NCBI GenBank assembly: GCA_902702965.1 | Contig: CACRXP010000089.1 | Span: 821,459-885,458 of the forward strand | Source of the DNA: Spirometra erinaceieuropaei | Taxonomy: Eukaryota > Platyhelminthes > Cestoda > Diphyllobothriidea > Diphyllobothriidae | Direction: 5' to 3' | Length of the DNA stretch: 64,000 bases | Shown here: in pieces, positions 47,363 to 60,490 of the stretch | Position numbering within the stretch: the first letter of the stretch is position 1 | Layout: every line of letters begins with the position of its first letter | Translations under genes and position numbers: made by a program | The notes under the pieces: model-generated | What the model was told of the DNA's origin: nothing | What the model saw: only the letters and a program-made list of their open reading frames with translations | Database searches by the model: none

Positions 47363-50300
47363 ATGAAATATATAGCCATTCTTTTCAACGTCATTTTGAT
47401 GTGCAATTTTTCGCATGCAAATTGCGTAATGTATGGCGTTTGCGACGACGATAAAAATCTCTACTGCGCCACTGCGACTCCACCTCGACAAAATACAGAG
47501 AGTGATCTTCAAAAAGTCTGTGGAATATCCGGTGAAATGGCCTGCTGTGATTCCAAGCAGTTGAAAATCCTTACAAGCAGCATTTCGAAACTTGCTGTTC
47601 TGGTTTACTAGTAAGTTTGAGAGACCTTGACACTTTTGAGGCCACATTTGTTCAGTGGATTTGATTTGAGACCTTAAATTGGCAAAATATACTTCGCCAT
47701 GATTTTCTTCTTTATGCCATTTGCGCCTACGTTGGACCTTGAATTGAGTAATACTATTTGCCATGAATCTGTTTTATAGACCACTCGTTAGTCTTATTGC
47801 GGTTTTGCTAATTGAGTTCAAACCCATATATTCGGACAGCCTTTTCTTCGCGCTAGTTCTTTATAGCACTTCGTCAACGGATATTTCAAGAATAGTTGAC
47901 ATGTCTTGCCGACAAATAAAACAAGATGGTTATGAATAGTATTTTGTCATTGCTATCTAGCCTTACTCGGGCCCAAAGCTGGACAGGACCGAGCTCACTC
48001 GCTCAGTTTGTATACTGTCTGAGTTCTCCCGCCGTCTTTCTTATATCGCACACGGTTTTGTATCTTACGAAGGAATGACACTTTTGTTCCTTGCATAAAA
48101 GTGTGAGCAGGCGATTTTGAATATTTAGCATTTTTTCTTTATATGACCTGTAGTAACGGCCTGCTATGTCGTTTATTATCGGAAGCAGATAAATACTTAG
48201 GGTTGCCGTTTAGGTGCTTTGGGCTCATTTTGTCACTTCTAAAGCCACTCGTTTTGATAGTTAACGGATGAACTGCATTTTATCAGTTAGTGGGCGGAGT
48301 TCTATAACATTAGCTACAAAACCTGACAAGCTAGACTAGTTTTCCGTTTGTTTAGTATAAGTGTCGAGAAAACGCCAATTTATGATTTGTAGCATTCTTC
48401 CCTTTTACATGAATATAGTATGGTTTTGGTATCTCATATGAGCCATTAAAATATGTCTTATTGTCATGCAATACCGAGACGTCAGAGGTCGTTTGGGTTT
48501 TGTAATAAAACTTAATACATTTGTGAGTTCTAACTAGCTAATATTTGCTTATAAAGTACAAGCCTTTTCCGCTTTGGTGCATCTGCCGTCGGAAGTTGCC
48601 ATTTCTCTGCCTCATTAAGTGCGTCAACTAAAGATTGAATTCGTTCGTATTTAGGGAGGACAAATTCCAACGTCAGTATTTTCCATTGAATATCCAGATC
48701 TCTAGAAACGATGATTTTTTACCTTAGTTGCGAGATTAAATTTCATAGAGTTGAAACGTCTGCCTCGGCCACGTTATTTCAGCTGTTGGATTGTTATGGC
48801 AATTTTAAAGACTAAGCACACAACGATCTGTCAAGAACAGCTATGAAACATGAGACCTGCGAGATACATTTGAAGTTTCCGCTCCGTCCATGTAAAATGC
48901 CATTGAGAAGTGTAAACTTTCCAAGTAATGGCTCCGAGGTAACAATGAGTATTTTTTCAGCGGAATATGCTCAAAAGTAGTACTAAGACCGGGATTTTCG
49001 TTTCTCTTTGGAGCTGAGAGTATACAATAAACACATACAGGTCTCATTCTCAGATGATGGCGCATTCTAGGTCTGGACGCCCAGTTAGTCCGTCGTCATG
49101 TAGTACTCCAATCGATGCGTTGCGGATCCTTGCTATATTAGCTGAGACTGGAAATAAATTGACCCGAACTCAAACTTCAAGCGCAGCACCACTTGAGGAT
49201 GGAGTGTCACCAACTGATAACGAAGATAAGACGGAAATAGCCCTTCCAGTGTTCATGCATTTTTCAGTATTCGTTCTTGAATTTGATCCCCGGTCAATAT
49301 GGGACCGTCCTCTTAAGCTGTACACCACGAACTCTAAGAAGTGATAAAAGCGCCTACTTCCGTCCTGCCGTTAGGATAGACCAACACATTCTTTTTCTGT
49401 GTGACTTAGCACTGCAGATCCCGACCGGCCAGATATGAACCCCTAATGCAGTGATGAGGCGTTGCTTAATGACTTGTTGACTAGGACCTGGGCTCCAGCT
49501 AAGTCAGCATTTGCTGTTAGGAAAAAAAACTCAAATAGTCATTTCCCCGGAAAAGTTTAATTAATTTTGTTTATGAGCTCATCGAAGAGGCTGCATCGCG
49601 AATGGTGTGAGGCCGTTCTGGTTTCATACTCTTGGGACGTGTGAACAACATTTACCTGCAAAATTAACGCCTTAGGGATAAGGTCTCATATTCTCTGCAG
49701 AAGATGGTTTATGAGTCGCAGTTGAGTGGCTTAGCAGAGGCCCAGTGGATTGGAGAAATGATTTTCGTTTGGTTGGGCTTGATGGATGCACTACTTAAAG
49801 TGCATGCAAATCCTCATCATTTATTTTGCTGAACCCCTTTACCCAGGTACTTGTACTGGTATTCTCACATGCACATATATGGATTTCATGATAGACTCAT
49901 CGCGCTAGAGCGCTGTCGATAATTCGCAGGTCTTTTTATATTTCTTCAGTACTTTGTCTCAAATATGAGGAGTTTTCTAAAAAAATATTTGATTATCCAA
50001 CTGAATCCTCTTCTATTTCATTCTATTTCTAGCACTACCGAGGATTCCACTTGTTATGATCGACTTGTGAAAATACTCTGCGATATGACATGCAGTACCA
50101 CACAAGCAGATTTTATCGCCGTGAATTCAGTTGGTCCAGGTAATACGGTGAAGGCGATACAATACAACCTATCGAGGGAGTACGCACAGGTCACCTACGA
50201 CGTTTGCGCAGTAAGAAGTCATCAACAAAGTTGAAACGCCTTTTGCCCAATACAACAATGTTTGTAACTGATTTGACTAGCCTTGAATATGCAACAGAAG

Positions 50301-53300
50301 GCGTTTTCCGAGCATTGCGATTTGCAACAGTAGATCTGGCGAGTTCCACCCACTTCCCTTCCGTCGAGGCTCAGAGAGTCACATAGAAATCTCGATGGAT
50401 TGTACCAGTCCACTTTTGTAATTAATCGCCTCCTTCGATAGAGGGATTGGTTTTGGTTTACGCCAGCATGTAATGCATTAAATACCTTCAAGAAAATATG
50501 TAGCAGTTTTTTGAGAGTCCGATAATGCATATGCCAGTCAAGGGATGGCAGGGCTGCGTTAACAACTTCGGTGAAGTTAGAAATTTTCACACAAGCCTTC
50601 AACTGAACTTAATATTCGCTTGCAGAAGGAAAAGCTTGCTGCTTCTAAACAGAATCGTTATTTTGTCTTATCTTTTTCGGATCGTATTATGTTAAGTTAT
50701 TCGCTATTTCTGGTACTCATTCCGGATGTTTTATGCTCACTGGAAGGAGTTACTGTTTTGGACCGCATGTTTTGTGGTTCAGGTCAAAAAAACGCTGATT
50801 TCTAAATTTCAAAGTTTGTCAGAAACATCCACGTAAGATTAAACTGTAAGGCAGTAATTTAAACACCTCGGCATAATTGGTTGCTTGTTCTAAGTGCACC
50901 TTTAATATCGTTTTTTAAAACCTTATATGCCCGTTCATTGTATTTCAGACCCAGTCTTTCCCTTTCCACTAACTAACAACTTGCCTTTCCTTGAAAACTT
51001 CTTTCTGATATCAGTCTTCTGAGCTTACCAAACGGTGAAAGTTCAAATATCCGTTGAAATTTTATAAGCCACTTTTTGATTATTTAGTTACAAAGGTTAT
51101 GTATTGAAGAACCAAGATACAAAAAGGCGACAATGTCTTATGAGAATCCAAATGAACTTGTGATGTAGGTGAGGGCAGCACGGATAATGCACAGTTATTT
51201 TTTGGTCATTGTAAACATACCAGCAAAAACTGCTTCTGTCCTTTTAAAACAGGAACACATTTGACATGATGCCGGGAGACAACGTTATGGCATTTGGCAG
51301 ATTTTCCAAAATCCCCTCTAAACGCTGTTTTTTGATTAATTTTAGGAAATCACCTTCAGTTGGATTACGCAAGCTATCAGTTTGATATGCGATAAACCAA
51401 ACTGCGGAATGGAAGATTTCTTTGCTAGCTTTGGTAAAGGCCCCGAAAACGGCGGAAAAGCCCCATATCAGATTGATTACAACCTTATATCTGATTCTAA
51501 CGCGATGAACCCTACAACAGCCGAAGTTTCAACGTTTGCCACTACGAGTAAGGCCATTAGTGAATTTGAACAGCCCAAAAGCTTTTACTTTCAAGAATTA
51601 GAATTAATTTTCTTCAGAACTTACCTTCACACCTTCGTGTTTGACTTATGAATTCGTCCACACAGGTTTCTACCAAAAATCTAAACCTCTCAAAACTAAG
51701 TCAAATCAGTTAACCAGGGGAATTCGTGACACGGAAGTGGCTTCGTGATCTGAGCTTGGGGAAACAAATTGCCACAGCTACAAAATGGGAGTCAAATCAC
51801 GCTTATTTTTATCTGATAGTGCTCGATGGAGAAACAGTCAACGTCGATTTTATTGACTCAGCCCTCTTAACGCCATTATAAGTTGAGGCCGACTAAGAAC
51901 TCATAGCAAAGGACACGTAAATTTTATTGTGATTGTTAAGTTAAAGGTAGGACGCTCGGAGTTCATTTATAGGATGGCCACGCAACGTCTCTTTCAACCT
52001 AACCAACGACCGTGTTCGCATGCGCAAAGTATTAGTTATTTCTGCTATTTGGCCGTCCGGTGACCCTCGTTATGTAAGCACTTTAAATCCAGGGAATTTA
52101 TGTGGCGTAGCTCAATATAACTTTAACTCCTCCAATCAGCTGACCCATCTTACAGATAGCAGTGCGTTAAGTTCGCAATTTTGGACGCGTGCGACAGCTG
52201 ACGTCAAATATTATCCAGACGAAGTTCTTATAAAATATTTTTTTACTGACAGGAAATGAGGTTTGTTTTGTTAAATTTGAAATGTTTTTGCAATGATTAA
52301 TGACGTAGTATGCACCGGCTTTCTAGGAGGTGTCGTTTGAGCTAAGTTCGCTGCTTTCACCTGTATCTGCACGTGTTGTTAGGAAACCGGGTAGGTGTGG
52401 ATCTCTTCGTGGGCTGGCTTGGAATTCCTATTCAGTTTTAAACTTGTTACAAACGAAAAGATCCATGCTCTCATTTTTGTGCCTGCGTAAACTGGCGTGT
52501 CCGTTAAAGCGCCGGCAAATTACGAGGAATGTTATTTCACACGACAGTGGGGTTTATCAACTTATCATAATTGATGGACGGGAACAGAAATTGCGGTTTT
52601 CCCAGGAACCTTTGGTCTAGAACTCAAGCAGACCACCGACTATCGACCAGTGACTAATAACCGATAAATCTAACAAACACCACAAACATTGGAATGGCCA
52701 TTTCTGTCTCCTCTGTCGAGGTGCGGGCAAACCCCCGGTTTGAACCACGATCAGTAACTAGTTAAGTCAAACACTCTTGGTACTAGAGATACCATACTTT
52801 GGGTCTCTTAACTGTGGTTGACAATATGCACTATCATCCGAGGATGGTCTTAGTCCATGTATGCGGCTTGCGCGATGTAAATGAGCATTCTGTTCTGCAA
52901 AAATCTGAGTTAGGTAGTCCAAGTAGGCAAGTCGTTTAGCTTAAATGGTTAGCGACTCATTGGGCTGAAAATATACTCTAGGGCTTTGGAAGTCATCAAC
53001 AGATGATGGTGTAAAAGTCAACGATGGCCATTCCACTGTCCACTTACAGTGTATTATTTAGAATTGGAATACCGGACAATGACATTTATTTTATTTGACC
53101 CCTTTTAAGCATGTGTGGAATAGGTAGTTCACGTTGCATATTTTGTTTCGATCTGGGAAAGACTAAGCCAATTACCATAATAAGACGCGGATAGAAGTTC
53201 TTTGATAACTTTATCTTTGGCAAAAGCGGTGAAAACCCAGTTTCTAATGACGCCGAAGTTCAGGTGACGTGATTAGTGTCTTCGCTTTAACTACTGCCAT

Positions 53301-56300
53301 AAAATGGGGAGGATTTGAACTTTTTACCTACCTGATTAAGGCAGTTTTTGTTTATTTCAGGACAGAAAAGACTTCAAGAACTGGCCAGGAATTCTGCCTT
53401 GATCAGTTGTTTCACAGGGACCATCGATATTTAGCTACAACCCAGTCTCTGACTGGGAAACTTGAGGTTCTAAGCTTGGATGCATTTGCTATAAAAGTTA
53501 ACACGCTGTCAATGATCCACCGCTAGACGCGTTCTGGTCGGGCTCGGAAGCACTTGGGGCAAAATAAGGGTGATCTTCACTTATCTTGCCTGGTTTCAGT
53601 TTGAAAAAGGAAAGCTACGTTTCGCCTCTGAGCTCCAGCCTGGAGTCTTTGCAGGTGATGCGCCTGTGTCTCATCGAGCAAGCTGGCCAAGTCTCTAAGC
53701 GAATACCTCTGGGAAGCCAAGAAAAAGGAAGTAGTTGCACCCTCCAGGTGATATGAACAAAAAAGTAATTATGTACTATGGGAAAACTAGGGGAAATAAC
53801 GACTAGATGCCGATGTATATTCCTCTACAATTGGGTCGTGTTAACGTTCAAAAACCGAATTAATTGACAGTTATTTCCAGAAATCGCCTTGATATTTTTC
53901 TTCTGTTCAATTATATGGGCTTCGCGGATTTTTTATACATGGACTATCATATTTAATACTTTCGACAACTCGACGAAAATTCTTTTCACGTTTTAATATA
54001 TAAAAGCAACAGCGACCGACAACTAGAAGGAGAAGCTGTAATGGCCGTTTCCGACCGGCCATACCTAAACCTCAGGCTCCAATAATCGGGGGCTCCTACT
54101 CCTACTTTTTAGTCGCCTGTGTATATTGGAAAACAGGTGTCTCAAAAACTTGTTAATAGGCTTGTCAAGTCTCTTGAGAACCAAAGGGGTTTATTGTATA
54201 GATTTGAGAGACTGCTCTCTCAATTCGTTGCCGGACTTGTGGGCAGTGGAAATATAACTCCCTGGAACAAAGTAGTCAAGCACATCTTTGTGGCTTCAAG
54301 CTCTCTTTTATGCGACCGTACGTATCGTTTTTTCCCTGGCTCTGCTGTTTCTTGTCTTTTCGTCATCGAATCTGCTGGGATACCTCAATCTTTCTTACAC
54401 CTTTGTTCTCACAGAGGCGGACATGAAGTACGTGCACTTTTGCCACTTTACCCTAGGTGAACCCCCCAAGTCCCTTCCAAGTCCAGCCGTCCGCTGGATT
54501 CGTGAACATGTTTGGTGTTTTTCAATGATCTTCGTCTTTTTGGGTCTCACACAAGTATTCTTGTTCATTCTTCTCGTTATGTGGTGTCGTCAACGACAGG
54601 CAGACGAAATCTCAAGTGTCTACAAAACAGCGACACCAATCAACTGCTATTCTAAGATTGGAGCTGCCATCCAGTACGGTGTATCTTGGGTATGCTCAAA
54701 CTCTTCTGTCATTTGCATGTAAGGACAACTGTCGCGAATTTTTACGCAAAAGCTTTTCCATTTCTCTTGGTTGGTAGTTATTTTTAAATTAAAGCAAAGT
54801 ATAGAAATTTGAGAATTGACCTTAATTTAATAGACTGTCAAGTTGGCAATGCCCTTCATACGCTAAAAGGGAGAGGAACGAACTAATCAAAAGGAGAACA
54901 ACAATTAGTCGCTTAATTTACATAATTTCCAGTTTACATAATTTCCAGTGGCCTGCATGCCTAGCTCCCAAAAGATTATCGGTTGCATGTTTTCACAAAA
55001 GCATTTGACATAATGGTAGAGCAATCTTCCCAAAGATACAAACCCCACAGCTTCATTAGTCATAAAGGCACCAACAGCTCCCACTAGGTTGAAGCGCGTA
55101 AAAGCAAATGCTTTAGCCATTTCCTGAATTGAACTCTTAAGCAGTGTAGTTCTCAGACATTTAATCATATCTACCTTCAACTGCCTAGCCGGATTTAGCT
55201 TGTACCCTTTTCCCAAATCTGGACTCTGAAAAACTTGCTTTGTCGAGTAATTTTTTGATTCCTTTCTTCCGTTACGCCTTAATAGAGATCTTCAGTACGG
55301 TTAGGTGAAAACTAATTTCATTCAATAAAAAAGCTTAATTTTGTCTTTGTCTTCTAAGAGCACTACATTAAAGTCTTTTGAGATGATTGAAGGTAGTCAT
55401 CGAAATAAAGAAAACAATGCACCATGAAATAATGTTTTCACTTAGGTTCTTTTCTTTCACAACTTAACTCGGAAGGTGAAATTTAGTATGAGCTGAGCTT
55501 GCGTTCACCCGAAAGACCTGCATTCACTCGCTCAGCAACATGTAAAACCTGTAATATGTGCGACATCAAGAAATAATGTGCAAATTTTTCTTGACGCAAT
55601 GGATCAGTGCCGCTTTCTCGCGAAACTTCATAAAAAGTGGTTAGCCTGGAAATTAGCTTCCAAAATTAAAATCAAGGATCAGTTGAGCTGACGCCTAAAG
55701 CATGAGCGCCCTGGGTAGTAGCAATTAGAATAAAGTTTAGCTTAATATCACGAGGGAACGACTACACAATAACTGTTCGTTATTTTTTAATGTCGAGTAA
55801 GCAGAAAAATTACTCGTCAGTAGTGCGCTCTCAGTCCGTTGAAGTTAGCTTAGCCAAGGTTAGGTTTGCATAAAATCTCGGGTGTTAATTGGAGTAATTT
55901 CTTCACTAAGTAGGTTAACAGCAATGTATAAATGCATCTGTTTTTTGAGGGCCCTTACCACGTTTTTGAAACTAGGAACCACCAAAGGAAAGAGGATGAG
56001 CCAGAAAGTGACAAGGATGCAACCACTTTCTACGCTTTAAACCAGGCTTGTTAAATTTAAGCAAATAGCTAGTGGGCGTCCATAGTTCAGTAGATTTGAG
56101 TTTTGTTAGCCATGTCATCTGCTCAGGACTGCTTGAATACTGACCAGCTTGCTTGTATAACTTTACGTCGTTCTGCGCTTTCTTGTGTGCCGCCTCCAAG
56201 AGCCATGTCACATTAACCCCCCTGCTGACGAGGAACACCGGAGACATAGATCACCATTTGCATACTAAGCCCGAAGCATTATGCCTTGACAACTCAAGCT

Positions 56301-56707
56301 GCTTTTGCCCATGAATATCGGAAGTAAGAGGGTCTGCCTTGAGATGCAGAAAGACAGGTGAGTGAACAGCGGAGCACGTACTATTCGGATATGAACCTAA
56401 GTTTCTGTGGTTAATCTGCTTAGTCCTGGAAGATCTTCTGGATTAGAGAAGTCCACGTTATTTTCTAGCATGCCCCACAGGTCGCACTGGATACGACCCT
56501 TCATATCTTATTGTTTTAGTTCTTCTATCGTCAGGGTGCTCTTGTTGCTCGATTCCCCATTGTCACACTCGTTGTGGTCTGTATGGTTCTGGCCGTGCTC
56601 TGCTGCGGATTCACCCGCTTTCGCGTGACAACAGATCCTATAGAGCTCTGGAGCGATCCAAAGTCACGAGCACGCCTTGAGAAAGACTACTTTGATACAC
56701 AGTTCGG
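47363..56707 (+). CDS. NPC1: NPC1 (Niemann-Pick C1) orthologue, N-terminal part, gene continues beyond the recognised exons
   Basis: Exons: 47363-47610, 50033-50210, 51346-51547, 54457-54689 (54415 is a phase-compatible alternative start), 56520-56707; junction phases agree throughout. Residues 1-19 are a signal peptide. The cysteine-rich sterol-binding N-terminal domain follows, with NCVMYGVC, KVCGISGEMACCDSKQL, CYDRLVKILCDMTCSTTQADF and ICDKPNCGMEDFFASFG. Exon 4 encodes a Pro-rich linker (EPPKSLPSPAV) and the first membrane helix ending FILLVMWCRQRQ. Exon 5 encodes FFYRQGALVARFPIVTLVVV, a second membrane helix and FRVTTDPIELWSDPKSRARL, ending in the YFDTQFG motif of the NPC1 family. NPC1 is a late-endosome/lysosome membrane protein that exports cholesterol; flatworms cannot make sterols. 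The later luminal loops and the sterol-sensing domain are not in the window. The C-x-C-x2-D-C motif usually found before helix 1 was not located, so an exon may be missed. Confidence 0.93.
47611..50032 (+). other. NPC1 intron 1 (2.4 kb)
   Basis: It runs from GTAAGT to 'ttctatttctag'. A 96-codon open frame at 49054-49344 (Ser/Pro/Thr-rich start, then FVLEFDPRSIWDRPLKLY) was not recognised. No other feature was seen. Confidence 0.75.
50211..51345 (+). other. NPC1 intron 2 (1.1 kb)
   Basis: It runs from GTAAGA to 'ttgattaattttag'. No recognised repeat. Confidence 0.75.
52655..52765 (-). repeat. Degenerate copy of the tRNA-derived SINE
   Basis: It shares 'ggaatggccatttctg' and 'gtctcct', then a B-box relic 'ggtttgaacc', with the modules at 35.7-37.0 kb, in the same minus orientation as copies 1 and 2. 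Confidence 0.55.
52926..53055 (+). repeat. Degenerate copy of the tRNA-derived SINE, + orientation
   Basis: An A-box-like 'tagcttaaatggttagcgac' is followed about 90 bp later by 'gatggccattccactgtccac', matching the head and tail order of the SINE. Confidence 0.45.
54690..56519 (+). other. NPC1 intron 4 (1.8 kb)
   Basis: It runs from GTATGC to 'cttattgttttag'. Minus-strand open frames at 54905-55216 and 55972-56247 have no known motif and are not assigned. Confidence 0.75.
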
Positions 56708-57854
56708 GTACGTTCTTCTTCCTCAGCCCAACTTTTCCTCTCTCGCTCTCTCCCCTATCCCGTTGCTGTCCTCTTACTCTTTTCTCATTGCCTTTCTAAT
56801 GTGCATGGTTTCCGTAGTTCGTCTCCTTCGTCTCGTTTTTGGCCGTCTCGTCTCGCTGCGTTTCCGGTTGCCGTGGGGAGAAGATATTGCAGAAATACCA
56901 CCAACAATGGTGATCGTTGCGACAACCCTGGCCTTTCGATCATCTTCACCTTGACGTTCTTTGATCATAGCTAATCAAACCTCATCAAGTGCGCATTGTC
57001 TTATTGATTGGGACTTCAGACGCTAGTTGTGTAAGGCATAAACGAGCTATTATTCTTTGCTCATAGAACTGGGGCAGTCAGATATCGTAATCCTTCTAAC
57101 ATGAGAGTGCAGTGTCATCATCACGGCGGTAAATAGCCTAAATACCTGATTTTCCAGCCTTGTGATTGAGAGATCAGGATTTGTAGATGTCTAGAGCGCA
57201 ATTAGTACCCTAATACCTGTCCGCTAAAACCTAAGTAATGTGGAAGAAAAGGATCATGCACAATATACTGACGGGAAACTGATAAAAACTCAGTAATCGT
57301 TATTTAGACGACGAGGATAAATTTGGTTTTCTAGCTGCTGAATCTACAATTGATAAAGAGATTAGACGCACGTCCAAGATGCCGGGAGAATGAACGAGTT
57401 ACAGTGAATGAGACATCTTTCTCGATGACTCGAAGCATAATATTTGGAATTCAATTAAAAGCTAGGATAGTTTTTCATGTGTTTTCTTTACTATCAATCC
57501 ATAAAATCACCATCCTTGTCAGCCGGTGCTGTTTGGTCTTTACCGTCCAGGTCTTCCTATTTACACTTTCAAAAGTCAGGTGAAATTATCAGACAGAGGG
57601 TAACCGCAGATTTTAACGGTTGCGTTTAGTTTCCATTGTACTACGCAAGTTGCTGCTGACAGTCAAAGCATTACCCATCATAAACACCAGAATATTGTGA
57701 AGAGCTATCCCACTCGTGTGCAAAGTGCAGATTCATTCCCAAAGCGAACGTCAAGCTCTGATTACTCGCCTAGAATCACTGTGCATACGGCTGTCAGTTA
57801 AGGTTTTCGTTACCAATCCGTCCTAGTCAAACTCGTTTCCCTCTTCTCGTTCCT

Positions 57855-57965
57855 GTTGCTGCCATCAACATCGCTACCATCGTCGTCATCATCATCCCCG
57901 TCGCCACCTTAGCCACCACTTAGGTCACCATCTTAGTCGACGCTGTAGTCATCATCATCCTCAAT
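57855..57965. repeat. Trinucleotide-rich (ATC)n-like low-complexity run
   Basis: Interrupted 'catcatcatc', 'gtcgtcatcatcatcc' and 'gtcatcatcatcc' units over about 110 bp. Confidence 0.75.
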
Positions 57966-59499
57966 ATCCGTGTGGGGACCCGGTAACAAACTGCCCAGGT
58001 CCTAGTGCGATTGTAGAATGATGCCTTAATTATTTCCCATTCTAATGTGTATAAAATGAGCAAAGTTTATCCAGACTTTCCTAGCTTCAGTACCGAGGCA
58101 TACACCTTCATAGGGTGTAAGTAACAAAATGATGAGTGACAAAATGTGCTTGTAAAACGCCGCCAAGCCTGTCTGTAATGGCGCGAACCTCGCCTGAGCC
58201 CACCTGACCTTGACCTGCGTCGTGTCGGGTTGACGCCACGTTTCAAGGGTATGATGACAGGTTAGCTAACTACTAATAATGGGATTTTCCACGGACAAAC
58301 ACCGTCTTTTACGTTAGAGATTGAGGGTGCGCCTTGCATGTCTCCAAAACTAGTCCATTTACATTGAGACTAATTGCTTCCTCTGTCGCGTAGATTCGAG
58401 CCTCTCTATTTGTCGTGCCTAAAATACGATGATAGAATCTGAACTCTAATGTCTCCTATGAACGTTCTGAATCGTGGGTAGATGTGCGATGAGGCACCCC
58501 TTCTGCAGTTGTGAGCATAGCTCTCAAAGTCGCCTCACTATAAGGCCACCGCGTGCTCACCAACACTGGTTGCATATCCCACTCTGATGTAAATGCAAAC
58601 TTCAAGCCGTTGGGGAGAGCGGTTAATTATCCTAGGTATGCAATAGCATAGCGACTGCATCTTATAAATAATGCGGCTTCCTGTGCACGAATCACGCGTT
58701 TATGTCACTGTCTCTGATGATGGATTCAGGCGAGAATCCGACAAGTCAAGCGAATAAAGCTCTTGTTCCAACGATCGTTTCTACTTCTTATCAACTAGTT
58801 CCTTGAACTCGCAGCTTCGTTTGTATCGGCAATATCTTCTTCGTTGACCGACTCCGACGAGTCTTACTTCCCGGCACCTACGTGATGAGACTTTGGCCGT
58901 GGAACGAGATCCACAACCATACCTAGGACTCGGTGCTGGCTAAGGTCTGAACTCATTGTAAGTAAAACAGACCGGCTTAGAATCTACTTCATTTGTTATT
59001 CTCAAACCCACCGCGTCCCACCAGCATGGCAATGCCAAGCCAATCGAAAATGGGCGTTCACGGATGCCTGGCGAAACGCACTATTCTGTATACGAGTGCC
59101 ATACACGGCTAGTCCCCAACTACATCAGCGCCGTGCTTAAGCAAAAGAAGGGCTTTCAAGTGTTGCCTCATTTGATTGTTATTAGTGAGCAGACTAGGCG
59201 CTGAATCGGAGTTAGTCCGACCGCATTCATACTCGTTTCTTCCATGTGCCATTGGCTTTTCCGGACCAAGGCAAGTCATACGATTTGATGCAATGGCTCA
59301 CGCGTGTACTTAGGTCTCACGTGCGTCCGAGGTTCCATTTATGTGGCCAAATTTAGGCTACGAACTACAATCGCTCAAAAAATCCAGAATTTAGAGGACA
59401 GAGTGATATTCAAAATTACTTATGTCTAAACTCAATAGACTTGAGTGAGAAAATTGACGTCGAGAACCGGAGTGAAACATCCAGGCAGGTGTGCGTTTA

Positions 59500-59577
59500 C
59501 TTCCGTGCCGTGCATGTCGCGTATGTGTAGGTAAATCACTTCCGTGCCGTGTATGTCGTGTATGTGTAGGTAAATCA
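59500..59577. repeat. 39-bp tandem duplication (two units)
   Basis: Units 59500-59538 and 59539-59577 ('acttccgtgccgtg.atgtcg.gtatgtgtagg' in two parts) differ at two visible positions. The length is a multiple of three. Confidence 0.9.
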
Positions 59578-59594
59578 CTTCGTCCGACATCGTC

Positions 59595-60490
59595 GTGGTA
59601 TTCTTCTTAACGCAAATCTGAGGATGTATAAGGCTGTTGTCCTGACAACGCTTTTTACGACGCGGAGACATGGATTGTCTATGAAGGTCAAGCAAAACTC
59701 AACCATTTTCACCTCAAGTGCGTCTGAAGAATAGTAAAGGTGAAGTGTTTGGAAAGGATTCCAGACGGTAAGATCCCAAGAACTGGTGTCCTCAGTATCC
59801 ATGCCATGGTGAAGCACATACGACTGCGATCGATCGGCCATCTCATGAGGATGGATGAGAGTCCTGCCCAAACGGCTATTCTACGGCGAAGTCGCTACGA
59901 GTTGCCTCAAGCAAGGCAGACAAAAGCGTCTCTACAAGGACTCTTCGAAGACAACTCGGTGACCTGAAAGAGCCTCACTCTAGAAGTCAGACATGGCATA
60001 CTACCGTAAAGACTGGAGTCATCATTTTTTAAGCCAGCCGAGTAGCCTCTGCCAAGGCGAAAACTAATCTGACACGAACTAAGTAAAGCGTCCAACACCT
60101 ACCATCATGTCCACGCTGTCAATGGACATTCGGGGCCATGGATTGGCCTCGACAGACATCCCCAAACTCGGTGTGCTAGCAACACGACCAACCAGCCTAG
60201 CATTTCGCAACACACTACTACGGGCCTCACTAGTGAGGAAATTTCTATTATTTTGCAAAATATTACCACCATTGACTACCACCAGCAGTGTGGACCTAAT
60301 CCTAACCTGTCCACGTTGCGATCGCACTTTCACATGTGTCATTCGCCTGTCTGGTCGTTTGCAAATCCATCTCTCTGAGACAAGCGAACTTACACCAGAA
60401 ACCCCAACATTCGTGCGTCGCACCCACTTCGCCCACTGCCCGATAACGTTTGGTCATCGTATGGGTCTAGTTCACGCGAATCCTCCATAA
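59595..60490 (+). pseudogene. LINE family A, C-terminal part with C2H2 zinc fingers
   Basis: The remains start with L-R-M-Y-K-A-V-V-L-T-T-L (59620-59655) and run in broken frames through RIPDGKIPRTGVLSIHAM (59755-59810) to a finger region. Finger 1 at about 60308-60372 reads CPRCDRTFTCVIRLSGRLQIH (C2H2). A second, weaker finger at 60432-60475 reads HCPITFGHRMGLVHA with its last His positions lost. The frame ends near 60490. The fingers are the C-terminal nucleic-acid-binding tail of this LINE family. Confidence 0.8.

Larger units (their letters stand above)
51548..54456 (+). other. NPC1 intron 3 region (2.9 kb), may hide an exon
   Basis: It starts at GTAAGG and ends at 'ctttaccctag' (or at 'tttgttctcacag', 54414). 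Open frames at 52020-52259 and 53269-53526 were not recognised. Degenerate SINE copies occur near 52.7 and 53.0 kb. Confidence 0.6.
56708..59590. other. Probable NPC1 intron 5 start, repeat-poor
   Basis: It begins with the donor GTACGT. The next NPC1 exon was not found. At 58700-58790 'ctgatgatggattcaggcgagaatcc' (two parts), followed by 'aacgatcgtttctac', faintly resembles a Penelope-type terminal region. The rest is unassigned. Confidence 0.5.

Noticed and set aside
53269..53526. Missing NPC1 cysteine-rich exon
   Set aside because: It has only one Cys and no C-x-C motif, and its phase does not obviously join the neighbours.
54905..55216. 103-codon minus-strand gene inside NPC1 intron 4
   Set aside because: No recognisable family, and it begins and ends in AT-rich intron DNA; not supportable from sequence alone.
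57350..57583. Next NPC1 exon after 56707
   Set aside because: The frame lacks the expected luminal-loop sequence following YFDTQFG; no acceptor in the required phase was convincing.
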